Shown here one piece after another: positions 49,547 to 59,817 of a DNA stretch of 61,875 nucleotides. The translations under genes were made by a program, and so were the position numbers. Position 1 is the stretch's first letter. Every line of letters begins with the position of its first letter. The DNA comes from Fragilariopsis cylindrus CCMP1102 (Eukaryota; Bacillariophyta; Bacillariophyceae; Bacillariales; Bacillariaceae), in assembly GCA_900095095.1 (NCBI GenBank), contig FMBT01000532.1:1-61875 (forward strand), written 5' to 3'. The notes under the pieces were generated by a model that worked only from the letters and a program-made list of their open reading frames with translations, searched no databases and was not told where the DNA came from.

Positions 49547-50508
49547 GGGACACATTCACTGTCGAATATGAAAAAAGAGTAGAACCATTTACTTCTCTAT
49601 TTGCAGAAGAAATGCTTCGTCGGATGATGATATATGATAATAGTGGTAGAAATATGTCTACTACTAGTAGTAATACGACTGTTGTGCAAATTGATAATGA
49701 TAATGACAACGACATGAAGAAACAGTTATCACTACTCGATGTTGCATGTGGCACTGGAACGGTTACATTACAAGCAATTTCATTATATAGGTTAAAAGTA
49801 ACAGCAACTGATATTGCACCTTCAATGGTTCAACGAACAAAACAACGAGTAAAAGAACAACTAGCAATAACAATAGAAGAGCAAAAAACAAACGATAGTA
49901 ATACAAATAATAATGATGACTTATCATTACCAGAATCTATAACAATACTTGATGGTCAAATATCATTACCAAATGAATGGACAAATACATTTGATTTTGT
50001 TGTATCAAATTTTGGTGTTATATTCTTTAAAGATTGCTTGGAAGGTTTAAAAGAAATGCTACGATGTGCCAAAAGTAATGGTGAAGGAGCAGTAGCGTTT
50101 ACAGCATGGGGATCAGAAGAACAAACACAAGCATTCCGTATCTTTCCTGATGTTGCAAAAGAAATTTGCCCAAATTTGATTTCAACAGGAACACCAAAAC
50201 GAATAACAGGATCAATAGATGTATTAACACAATTAATGATGGATGCTGGATGCTGTATTGATAGTATACAAATTATTGGTCCTATATCAAAGCAACTGAT
50301 TGTTGCTTCACCTGAAGAATTTTACAGTCGATTTGCATTAACGTCACCAAATACAGTAGATATGATATCCAAAATGGATAAAGAAACAAAAACAAAATTC
50401 CGTTCTCGTGTTATAGAATTAGCCAAAGAACGAGGTGGTGGTACAAGTGCAAGTACTATTATTTCTATGCCATCATCTGCATATATAGCATATGGAAGAA
50501 AAAATTAA
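49324..50508 (+). CDS. Class I SAM-dependent methyltransferase with signal peptide
   Basis: 394 residues, single exon. An N-terminal signal ('MLQPLFFVVIILLVVS...CFQLS') suggests secretory or plastid routing. After a Ser run, motif I is 'SLLDVACGTGTVTLQA' (SAM-binding), followed by acidic 'VTATDIAPSMVQRTKQR', motif IV-like 'FDFVVSNFGVIFF' and 'GEGAVAFTAWGSEEQTQAF'. The pattern fits UbiE/Methyltransf_11-type enzymes acting on small molecules; the acceptor is unknown. Ends 110 bp from the end of the convergent MscS gene. Confidence 0.87.
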
Positions 50509-50617
50509 TGGTAACATATATCATCAGATTAATAATGATTACATGACACATAGTTTTTTTAGTGTATCAATAAAATATAGTTTAAGAAGATGTGTTACTC
50601 TATCTATAGCTGCATCT

Positions 50618-52114
50618 TCATTCAAACTCTGGTTTTTCATCGTCGATCTGTTGAGTAGCCTGATATGGCTGCAGGTCATTCTTATTATTAATATTATTAT
50701 TTACCCTGTATCCATTGGTGTTACGCGTAGGTATTGCAAATTCAACATCGTTGTTTTTCATAGCCCTTCCTATAGCGATATTACATTTCTGTTTATTGTC
50801 ATGATATGGATCACCAATCAAGGGAATACGGAATCGAAAATCAACATTAATTTCAATATGATCATCATTGAACGTTTGCCAATGGACTCGACATGGTCGG
50901 GTACCGTCTGTTATTAGTTTTGGACAGTCCTTTTGAACTTCATCTTTTATGTCTATAACAAGTTGTGATACTTTTTCAATATCAGAGTACTTACATCGTA
51001 TTGTGTGTGTTACCTGTGATAATCTTGTTCTACTTAGATTCGTTACACGTTGTTCTGCAACTTGTCCATTCGGTACACGTATAATAGTTTCATCACTTCT
51101 ACGTATATCGGTACTCATCCATCCAGTTCGGACAACCGCTCCACTGATTCCGTCACCGAGTTGGATCGCATCACCCTCAAAGAACTTGTCAGTTGTTGAT
51201 AATGCTAATCCACCAACAAATTGTTCAGCGATACCCTTTGATGCAAGAGATAATACTAACGTTCCCACACCACCCAATGCAAAGAATCGATTAAAAGCTG
51301 TACTGGTTGATATTTGTAAATTATCCGCAATATGTAGTATCGTAGCGATTGAGATAGCAACATCTGCTATTCTATTTAGAAAAAAATACCGCCCATATAT
51401 ATTCCTCCCCCCCGATTTTCTGACTTGATACTGTAAATAACTCTCCTTCCATACAGATAATTTCCGTCCTATCCATGCGGTATATAATACTGCAGCTAAG
51501 CAATCACCAAGATTATTGTTCATTGCAAATTTTACATGCATAGACGTCAAAGCAATTTCTAAACAATCAACAGCGTAAACTATAGATGCAATTTGTGCAA
51601 CTTCCGATGTAAGTTTCCAGATATAATATAGATATGTTTGTTCAAACTCTTTATTATTTCTCCACTTTTTTAACCATTTTTCATATATGAATCGTACAAC
51701 GGGCTCCGAAAACCAACCAATTGATGCAATAGTAATTGATTCAAAAAAATTAGTTGCTTTCTGTAGGTTCAAACATATTGTTGATGCTGTCCTTTTATTG
51801 AAAACAAGTTGTAAAAATGGAACAATCTTTCCTGCGATAGCAAGATTTTGTGTTGGTATTGCTGATGCTGTAAGAGCGGTTGTACTTGTACTTGAAGTTA
51901 TTATGCGTGGTGATGAAGCAGCTGTCGGTACTTGTGTAGCAACACTATGTACATGTACTGATGATGGACGAATAATGAATGCACTAACGTTACTATTACT
52001 TCTTATGTGATTTCCATGATTCACCAATAATAATAGTAGTAGCAAGGATAACACAGGGTACGTGTATCCATTATTACGTTGGGAAGGTTGTAATATCGTC
52101 ATCTTGATGGTCAT
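50618..52114 (-). CDS. MscS-like mechanosensitive ion channel, probably plastid
   Basis: About 498 residues from ATG 52114 to TGA; the open frame upstream to 52243 begins with TTG. The start gives a signal ('YPVLSLLLLLLLVNHG') and a plastid-type site 'SNVSAFIIRP'. Several membrane segments lead to the pore-lining helix and beta domain: 'ALGGVGTLVLSLASKGIAEQ', 'FVGGLALSTTDKFFEGDAIQ', 'GAVVRTGWMSTDIRRSDETI' and 'IRVPNGQVAEQRVTNLSR', all classic MscS. Plant MSL2/3 relatives relieve hypo-osmotic stress in plastid envelopes. The C-terminal alpha/beta domain is followed by an Asn-rich tail. One of the few host genes here that end in TGA. Confidence 0.93.
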   Translation of the reverse strand: MTIKMTILQPSQRNNGYTYPVLSLLLLLLLVNHGNHIRSNSNVSAFIIRPSSVHVHSVATQVPTAASSPRIITSSTSTTALTASAIPTQNLAIAGKIVPFLQLVFNKRTASTICLNLQKATNFFESITIASIGWFSEPVVRFIYEKWLKKWRNNKEFEQTYLYYIWKLTSEVAQIASIVYAVDCLEIALTSMHVKFAMNNNLGDCLAAVLYTAWIGRKLSVWKESYLQYQVRKSGGRNIYGRYFFLNRIADVAISIATILHIADNLQISTSTAFNRFFALGGVGTLVLSLASKGIAEQFVGGLALSTTDKFFEGDAIQLGDGISGAVVRTGWMSTDIRRSDETIIRVPNGQVAEQRVTNLSRTRLSQVTHTIRCKYSDIEKVSQLVIDIKDEVQKDCPKLITDGTRPCRVHWQTFNDDHIEINVDFRFRIPLIGDPYHDNKQKCNIAIGRAMKNNDVEFAIPTRNTNGYRVNNNINNKNDLQPYQATQQIDDEKPEFE

Positions 52115-52557
52115 GTTATGCAGTTTGTGGTTAGTTGTACTTCGACAGCCTGGATTCGATTCGATATTCGGTTCGATTGGTCGGATTGATTCGTGTACTA
52201 ATGTGTAATAGCGAACAATAGAGGGAGAAGGAAGCAATAGCAAAGATTATTCGTTGGCATTCAATCTTCGCTATGGACAGTAACCGGTAGCAAAGAAGGA
52301 ATTTTTTAAATTTCAGATTGCTCTTCGGCGATAGGTTTCAAGGGTATGAAGAATGAATGAATGAATTGCGAAATCGAATCCCCCGAATTTTCCAATCCCC
52401 GCATTTGCGATACTGTATTCAATTTTCTTTGTTCAGTTTGTTCAAATCATACATTTTCATTTATCTCTACAAAAATACGACGATGACTGATCGAATGGGA
52501 CGCATTGAAGTCCTGTAAAATACACGAGGACTTGCTTTAGGAATAAATAATCAACCG
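52115..52557. other. Divergent promoter region
   Basis: Between the MscS gene and the PIG-H gene; nothing recognised. Confidence 0.5.
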
Positions 52558-53205
52558 ATGACTGCAAGTACGACCAGCATTACTGAATCAGAATCAGAAT
52601 CAGAATCATCTTGTCCAGCACCGATTACATACAAAATCCATTCTCGAGAACATTACAAACGTTCTTATTATTGGTCGTTGGCACTTGGAGTTGTTCCGAT
52701 CATCGCTGTTGTGATCGGTAGTCAAAATAGTCTATCATCACTACTATCTTATGGACGACGACGTTTCTACTAATCCAATAATTATCTATGTTGGTATCTT
52801 CGCCGCACAGGGTTAATAATATATTATGCTTATTATCTCTTAACGACGTTCTACTCCCAACAAACACGAGACGTAGAACTTTCTGTCACTATATGTCCCC
52901 TTGGTATTCAACGGTCAGAGACAACAACGACTGCTAGTAACAAACGCACTGTGGTACATTACTATCCACTTTTGCCTCTCGAATCTGTGAAAGATTGTAT
53001 TCTTGTAGAACACGTTGGTGCATTTTCGGTAACAACTCATGTTATGATTCGAGCAATAACAACAACAACAACAACAAAATCATCGAAGTCGAAGTCTGAA
53101 TCTAATGATGAACTGGTTTTATTTTTTCCTAATGTTACTCTATCATTTGATCGATGTCACGTACTGGTACAACAGATTCAAAGGTCATTGGAAAAAGTAC
53201 GGTAA
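52558..53205 (+). CDS. PIGH: PIG-H, subunit of GPI N-acetylglucosaminyltransferase
   Basis: Two exons, 52558-52717 and 52811-53205, across a 93-bp intron (GTAGTC...CGCACAG). The phase-1 join gives 'PIIAVVIGLIIYYAYYLLTT', one continuous membrane hairpin, and a protein of 184 residues; literal reading of exon 1 stops early at 52773. The C-terminal part matches the PIG-H domain: 'VELSVTICPLGIQRSET', 'YYPLLPLESVKDCILVEHVG', 'ELVLFFPNVTLSFDRCHVLV'. PIG-H works with PIG-A and others on the ER to make GlcNAc-PI, the first GPI-anchor intermediate. Length agrees with the family. The donor is not consensus, so the splice should be confirmed. Confidence 0.82.
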
Positions 53206-53796
53206 AATATCGATCTTAAATATCAACATCTCATCTCACAAACGATCATACATATTATGTTCCTAAGTTACGTTAATGTTCTAAAAAGTATGATACGATA
53301 ACGTGAAACTGCATAATATAGTACAAGTAAATTATCTGGGAATGGATTCTTCCAAAATTGGTGCGAATAAAACTCGATCGAATTCGATTCGATTCATTCG
53401 TTCTTTTGGTAGGCAGTGCATGTTGAGACCAAATTTAAGAAATGATTCATTTTAAAGATAGATTCTTCTCCGGTCGTTGGCGAAAAGTACCAACTGACTT
53501 TTTTTTTTCTGGTTGATCTTATGGAAGGTAATACGCATAAATGTAAAACTTCGTTTGCATGAATAAACTCCTGCAATTTTTCCATGTGAATAATTCCGAA
53601 ATGTTCGTCTCTAGCTAGTTTCGACGACGATAAATGCGACAAATATGGGAAGTATAGATCTTAACGGGATCTCCCGAGATCGCAACGTATGTTGTAGTAT
53701 CGAATGCGTCGGAAATAAAATTATTAATTATACGGCATAAGATAGTAGCAATTGAATTGTTACTTATTTTAAAAAGTTTTAAAAAAGTTTTAGTAT
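53206..53796. other. Intergenic between convergent genes
   Basis: A/T-rich, with no gene or clear repeat. Confidence 0.5.
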
Positions 53797-54818
53797 CTAT
53801 TTAATACGTGTTACTAAAACTTCAAATAGTAGCGTCGCTTCAGTTTTGAATAGTCTTTCAAAAATTCGTTTACCATCTTTTGTTGTTGGCTGAGGTAATT
53901 GGTTATCATTCCGTGCAGCAAATACCTGTGTAGATGGTAATTCAATTCGTCGTAATGAATTCCGATGCATACCCATCATTGCTTCCTCCAAACCGGGTGG
54001 TAATTCACCACTACCGATGGTCCAGGCGATTTCATTAAATTCAGTATCGGCAGCTGTTGAAAAATATTTTAGTCCACCTGGTTCCTTTTGAGTTGAAAAG
54101 ATTTACATCGGATTGATACTTCTGCTGCAACTTTTGATCCTGGTTGAATAACTAAAACAATTATTATATTATATTTTTGAAGGGGTGAAGGAAGAGAAAA
54201 AAGGAATGAGGATATCTCAGAACGCAATGAAAATCAAAGTAACATTGGGAACAACAGAAATTTTTATCTGTCTTCAATACACAAATCAGTGGTCTAAACA
54301 TATTCAATATAGCAGGAGCAAAAACTAGTTAGATTTAAAATGGTACGTACCTGCAGCACCTTTACCTTCACGATATTCACGATAGATACACCCGATGGTA
54401 GTTCTTCAAATGGCATATTAGTTAGATCCGATGCTGGTCGTTGAACGTTCTCAATTTGTCTTAATCTTGTAGCTTGACCAGATTCATCTCCCTGGACTTG
54501 GTAATTCTTTAACATTGATGGATCAATACCAGCATTTGCAATATTTGGTTGCATTGTCATAATATTGGTGAATGCAACTCCTGCAGCTGTTACTTTAACA
54601 GATGTTTTCAAAAGAGAATTCATAAACGACCGACGATCATTGTTGTTTTCGTCGTCATTGTTTTCACTGCTTTGGATCATCATCGTCGATTGCTGTTGCT
54701 GTTTGACTCGCGAAAGATTCCATTTTGGATTGTTGTTTTGGAAAGCTGAAATCGGTGTTGTCAAACAAAGAATTGAACAACAGCAAAGAAGGATTGTTTT
54801 TTGGTCAAATTTCAACAT
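53797..54818 (-). CDS. FKBP-type peptidyl-prolyl isomerase, thylakoid lumen, two frameshifts
   Basis: Exons 54351-54818 and 53797-54151, across a 199-bp intron (GTACGT...TTTTAG). The N-terminus has a signal ending 'TTPISAFQNNNP' (plastid import), then a twin-arginine lumen signal: 'DRRSFMNSLL', a hydrophobic stretch and 'NIANAG'. The FKBP core follows: 'ELPSGV', 'YREYREGKGAA', 'QPGSKVAAEVSIRCKS', 'EIAWTIGSGELPPGLEEAMM', 'GMHRNSLRRIELPS'. FKBPs catalyse proline isomerisation; lumenal ones assist photosystem assembly. Literal reading breaks twice, near 54383-54389 and at the A run 54096-54099 (T run on the coding strand). Each break fits one missing base, and the protein reads correctly on both sides, so I think the gene is intact in the organism. 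Confidence 0.82.
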
Positions 54819-55305
54819 GATTTGGTGCTAGCTTCCGTGATTGGCTGTATGATGATATACGGTGATAGGAACAAACTGTGGTTGACGCTGTATATCTTTC
54901 TCTCTCTCTCTCTCTCTCTTTGTCTTTAAGCGTTTGCTGATCGAATGTGCCGTCATAATCAATTTTGGTTGATTTTCGCATTTGACGCCAACCAACGTCA
55001 ACGTCATTGAGTCAGAGCTGAATTAGTTTTAAAAGTGAATTCAAACTGACCCTGTGAATGATTCGTGATCAAACGAATCGAATGAATCCCGAACATCAAC
55101 TTGGAAGAAGAGAACGGTTGATGAGTGGCACTCAAATAGCACGAGTTTAAACGAAGTTCCATGCAAGCAGCCATCAGCATTCGGCAGACAAAATATATTC
55201 TTTGCTACGAGTATTGCCGACCACAACACAAGAAAAAGAGCACGAGTTTGCCAATTAATTAATTCATAGAAAAAAAATAGATTGGAAAATTTATCTAGAG
55301 TCACG
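54819..55305. other. Divergent promoter region
   Basis: Between the FKBP gene and the PPR gene, with a TC microsatellite at 54898-54919. Confidence 0.5.
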
Positions 55306-57831
55306 ATGATAATAAGAAAGCAACGACGACGAGAGCAATCGACGACGACGTCAACGATGTTAGTTTTTGGTCTTGTTCTTGTTTTATTGGCGGAGAATCG
55401 ACACGCATTCACACCGGGAGATTCTTCAATAACGACGACGAGGCGGCGGCGAATTCTTCTACGTTATATTTAGGACTATGACGCTTCCATTTCAATATTA
55501 GAAAGATCGTCTACTACTACTACGTCTCTTTCAATGGCTGTCACGACGCGACGACAGAATTCGTCGTCAAAACTTTCGAATGCCGATATAGATAGAAAAA
55601 TAAAAAGTTTAGGACGATCTGGAAAAACAGATGAGGCATTACAAATATACACAACTCTTGATCGACCGACAATAAGGATACTAAATGGAGCATCGATGCA
55701 TGCGCAAGGGCTCGACCGACAAGGTTACATACAGCGTTTAAAATTTTCGACGATGCGATGAAAACAACACCTCTTAAACCGAATGAATTTACTTTCGGGT
55801 CGTTAATAAATGCATGTAATCGTGCACGGAATGCCGAAAAGGCTATGGAAGTACTGCGATCGATGGAAAAAAATTATAATGTAGCTCCTAATGCGATTGT
55901 GTATTCCTCTGCTATATCAGCATGTGCACGATCTGAACCACCGAAACCTGAATTGGCATTGCAATTATTACAAGAAGTCGTAGAAGAAAAGAAATTACAA
56001 ATGAGTGTAGTGGGATTTAATGCTGCTATCGACGCATGTGCTAAAGCATCCGACTGGGAAAACGCTATCTCTCTTTTAACAAGGATGGAGGAAGCAACGA
56101 AGAATAAAAATGACAACAACAACAACAACAACATTAATAATAATTTAAATAACAATAATACGATGTCCGAATTTCTAGTTCCAGAACCGGACTCAGTGAC
56201 ATATGGGACGGTCTTAACGGCATGTGAACGTGGTAAACAATGGAAACTTATACTAAAAAATGCAGAATCGATGCAAGAACGTGGATGCCATTAGACGCAC
56301 GGTCCATCATGTCATGCCTACATGCTTGTTCTGAACTTGGATTGGCATATGAAGCCCTAAGTATCTTGACACAATGAAGTCGGCAAAATCAAGTCCACAA
56401 CAAACTGCAGGATTGCAACGTTCCGGAGCTCGAAAACCGTTATTGGGCCGGATGAAGTGGCGTATCGTTGTGCTATATCTGCATGTGCTAGAGGTGGTGC
56501 ATGGAGGGAAGGTATTCAGTTATTAGAGGAATATAAGAACGCAACGGGTACTCCCGCGAATACGGTTGCATATACTGCAGCCATAACAGGATGCGAATAT
56601 GCGGGAGAATGGAAGGAATCATTTTTCCTTCTTGATAGGATGAGAAAGGAAGGAGTAGAACCGAATGAAATAACTATGGCTGCAGTAATCGCAGCATGTG
56701 CTACGGCATGTAGTATGGATGAACATAAAGATCCGGATAAAACTCTTATGCCAATACCCCATCAAAAGGCACTGGTATTACTAAGCCTTTTAGAAAAGGA
56801 TGAAAACCTTGTTAGTCCTAACATACAGTATACAACGCCGCGATTCGAGTGTGTGCGGAGTCTTACGACATAAAAGGAGCCTTCCGAATATTGCAAGACG
56901 CAAAGGATGCCGAATTGAAAGAACACATATAACATATGGCTCCTTAATGACGGCCTGTGAACGACAAGGTTGTACTGATAGTGCAAGCAAGGTATTTCGG
57001 ATGATGAAAGAAGATGATATCGAACCGAACGAAATCATTTATGGAGCCGCCATTAGTTGTTTTCGTAAAGCGAGAGAGCCCCAAAGATGTCTGTTTCTGC
57101 TTAAGAAAATGATGAAAGAAGAATTGTCTCCAAACGCGGCAACATTAAATACCGTCATGATCGCTCTAACCGATGGAACGAAGAAGTCGGATAGCGAAAG
57201 AATTATGAAACTGTACAAATTAATGAATTCAGCACATATTGATGACCACGGACAACCCAACCGTTATACGTACAGTATTCTCATCAATTACTTCGCCGAT
57301 AATCATCAACCGGCTGCAGCCGAAGCATTCTTAGATAAAATGCGAAATGATGGGTTCAAACCGGACGTTAATCTATACACCGCTACTGTTACGGTAAGTT
57401 TAGTTATTGTTGCTTACTTTCGTAGCATACAGCAGTATTCTTCCCTCTCGTCTGGCATGTCATTTCGTTGGCTTTCTTCTTTCCCTCTCTCTTCCTTTAA
57501 CTTTATTTACTAACAAAAATCATTATATTACCTCTTTCTCATGTTTTCTATTTTTGTGACTCGCCAATGCTACTTTGCTACTGTAAATAATAAAAAGGCC
57601 TACGAGCGCGCACACCATCCTCTCAAGGCTCTCAATTTGATGGAAAGTATGCAAAACGATGGGTACGATTTCTACAGTGTGAAAGTTTTCAACAAGGCTT
57701 TCAAAACAGGTGTCAAAGTTATTAATGCGGTCGGTCAAAACTTTGCAACTCCGTACGAAGAAAAGCTCAGGATATCCCGAAGACTGGTAGAACTGAACGA
57801 TGAGGAGGAGGAGGAAGACGAAGAAGTGTGA
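55306..57831 (+). CDS. Plastid pentatricopeptide-repeat (PPR) protein, multiply frameshifted
   Basis: An RNA-binding PPR protein, expected to act on organelle transcripts. It begins with a signal and plastid site ('FGLVLVLLAENRHAFTPGDS') at ATG 55306. Repeats of about 35 residues follow: 'FTFGSLINACNRARNAEKAM', 'IVYSSAISACARSEPPKPEL', 'VGFNAAIDACAKASDWENAI', 'VTYGTVLTACERGKQWKLIL', 'VAYRCAISACARGGAWREGI', 'VAYTAAITGCEYAGEWKESF', 'ITYGSLMTACERQGCTDSAS', 'IIYGAAISCFRKAREPQRCL', 'YTYSILINYFADNHQPAAAE'. An intron lies at 57394-57597 (GTAAGT...AAAAAG) and a short acidic tail ends at TGA. The frame breaks near 55733, 56291, 56377, 56446, 56835 and 56921, each fitting one lost base, and there is an in-frame TAG at 55471. 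Repeats remain clean on both sides of each break. Confidence 0.82.
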
Positions 57832-58371
57832 TATGTGGATCGGTAATAGCACTTAAATTATGACAGTTCTGTAAAGAGACTGTACCATTTTTCAGAAGAA
57901 ATCTGGTTTATATATTACTTTTTAGTAGTTTTCTTGTCATTATAAAAAGTATTGTATAATCTTTTTGTCTAGTAGTTATCATATTCATGTCACTCGTCTA
58001 GCTACGGTTACGTAACACAAATCGCATGCAAGTCAAGTGCATGTGTTTCTATTTTTTTATGATGGAATAATCAAAAATCGTAATAATATGTTTTCCTGCG
58101 CCCCCTCAATCTATTCTTATCGTAAATGCCTTCCGCGGCCTCGTTACTCGTCTAAGTTACCGTAACCATATTCGGTTACTCGTTGTCGGATCGACTCGTG
58201 CCGCGCGCGCCAAAATTGAATGATGGGTAGTTATTATTTGTATTCTTGTGTCCTACAAAACTAACTTCACATTGATAAATATACAATTATTTTACAGATT
58301 ACTTACAGTAAGTAATGAAAGATAATCATATTCGCTAGTCAGCCTAAGGATTTACCGTCTTAATTACGCTT
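57832..58371. other. Intergenic
   Basis: Between two plus-strand genes, with nothing recognised beyond A/T-rich flanks and a CGCGCGCGCC stretch near 58203. Confidence 0.5.
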
Positions 58372-59673
58372 ATGTCTGAAACAATGGAGAAGTCGAAAAA
58401 CGATGATTCTGACATCGACGACGACAAGAAGGGAGAAGACGTTGGTACCAGTAAGAATTCCGATTCTTCTTCCATAGAAGAATGTGTCATTTGTCAAGAC
58501 GTATTGTACAAGCCGGTTATGTTACCTTGTGGTCACAAGTATTGCTATGACTGTTTGGAAGGGTGGAGATCTAGATACGTCGCGGATAAAAATAGAACAT
58601 GTCCACAATGTCGAAAAGGTATCCCTCCCACGAAAGCAATGCTAATTCAACTCAGTATGTATGATCATGTAATAGGTGCTACAATGCAAATTCTAGATAA
58701 TCCTCCGTACAAATTACCTCCTCTTCCTGAAGAAGACAATTGGGATGAAGATAAAGACGACTATGGTACCTATAGTGAGGAATTTAGTCGCTCTATCCGT
58801 ATTCTTCCCCATCCACAACAGCAGGAATTGCTTAAGATGAGACTCGTGTCGTATGTTAATAATAATAAAATAAAATTAGAATATCTCAAGGAACAAATAG
58901 GTCCTAATGTCATGAATGGTGAGATTGATGTATTAGAAGAACCCACGGAACATAGATATGAAGACTTGCCTGAAGAGATTTGTTGCGCCGCTGGGAATAA
59001 CAACATCGAAGAGGTTTTGAATTGGTTAGGTAGTCCACCCATACCTCACAAAAGAATTAATGCACCAAATATCAATAAGATGCAACGAACGTTGTTACAT
59101 GAGGCAGAAATCGAATGTCGGTTAGATCTAATGCGACTTCTGCTACAAAATAATGCTAATGTCGATCCATTTTCTTCTTCACCGCAGACACCATTCTTTC
59201 AGGCCTGTTACCTGAAACGTCTTACTCCTGCTGCCTTGTTATTGCTCGAATGGGGTGCTACAAAAGAATTTGACAAATCCCATGGATTATATACGGGCGC
59301 ACGGCATAAAGCGTTGGATATTGCTTTGGAAGCAAGAAATAAACCCCTTGTAAATCTATTGAAAAGTCCATTGGGTGGTCGTCGTTGCGAAATACTCGGT
59401 TTGGAATCTCGATCCGATTTGAATGGCCGTACGTGTGTTGCCGTACGATACTTCAAAGACGATGATCGATACGCTGTCCGTATCGGGGAGTATCCTCCCG
59501 AAGATGATAATAACGAAGTTTACGTCAATAAAGACGATTTCAAATTCGAATTCGTCAAAGTGAAATACAGTAATTTGAAACGACGTGATAGAACACATAT
59601 TGATCCTGGTTATGTTGTTAAATTCTTGGGATACTCAGGTAGAAACGTCTTCGCTGTTGTCAAACCTGAGTAA
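58372..59673 (+). CDS. RING finger plus ankyrin-repeat protein
   Basis: 433 residues, single exon. After an acidic N-terminus, a C3HC4 RING (about 38-85): 'CVICQDVLYKPVMLPCGHKY', 'CYDCLEGW', 'CPQCRKG'. A helical linker follows, then ankyrin-like repeats (about 205-330): 'ICCAAGNNNIEEVLNWLG', 'QRTLLHEAEIECRLDLMRLL', 'SPQTPFFQACYLKRLTPAAL', 'KALDIALEARNKPLVNLL'. The C-terminal part ('ILGLESRSDLNGRTCVAVRY') repeats a short beta motif found after ankyrins in many diatom proteins. Likely an E3 ubiquitin ligase, with ankyrins choosing the substrate. All RING ligands are present. Confidence 0.87.
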   Translation: MSETMEKSKNDDSDIDDDKKGEDVGTSKNSDSSSIEECVICQDVLYKPVMLPCGHKYCYDCLEGWRSRYVADKNRTCPQCRKGIPPTKAMLIQLSMYDHVIGATMQILDNPPYKLPPLPEEDNWDEDKDDYGTYSEEFSRSIRILPHPQQQELLKMRLVSYVNNNKIKLEYLKEQIGPNVMNGEIDVLEEPTEHRYEDLPEEICCAAGNNNIEEVLNWLGSPPIPHKRINAPNINKMQRTLLHEAEIECRLDLMRLLLQNNANVDPFSSSPQTPFFQACYLKRLTPAALLLLEWGATKEFDKSHGLYTGARHKALDIALEARNKPLVNLLKSPLGGRRCEILGLESRSDLNGRTCVAVRYFKDDDRYAVRIGEYPPEDDNNEVYVNKDDFKFEFVKVKYSNLKRRDRTHIDPGYVVKFLGYSGRNVFAVVKPE

Positions 59674-59817
59674 CAAAACAAAAACATTAGTGGCGATGAG
59701 TGTAATATTGAATATGATGATATAAATACTTGAAGTAATTTTATGTAAAGATTTTATGTTCAAAATATATATCATAGTTCTTTAAGATTTTTAGAAGACG
59801 TCCCGTCCCATAAATTA
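59674..59817. other. Short intergenic gap between convergent genes
   Basis: 144 bp holding both 3' ends; no repeat. Confidence 0.5.

Noticed and set aside
52558-52773. Stand-alone 71-residue membrane protein
   Set aside because: A phase-matched GT-AG intron at 52718-52810 connects it to the PIG-H domain downstream, and its literal C-terminus has no similarity to anything expected.
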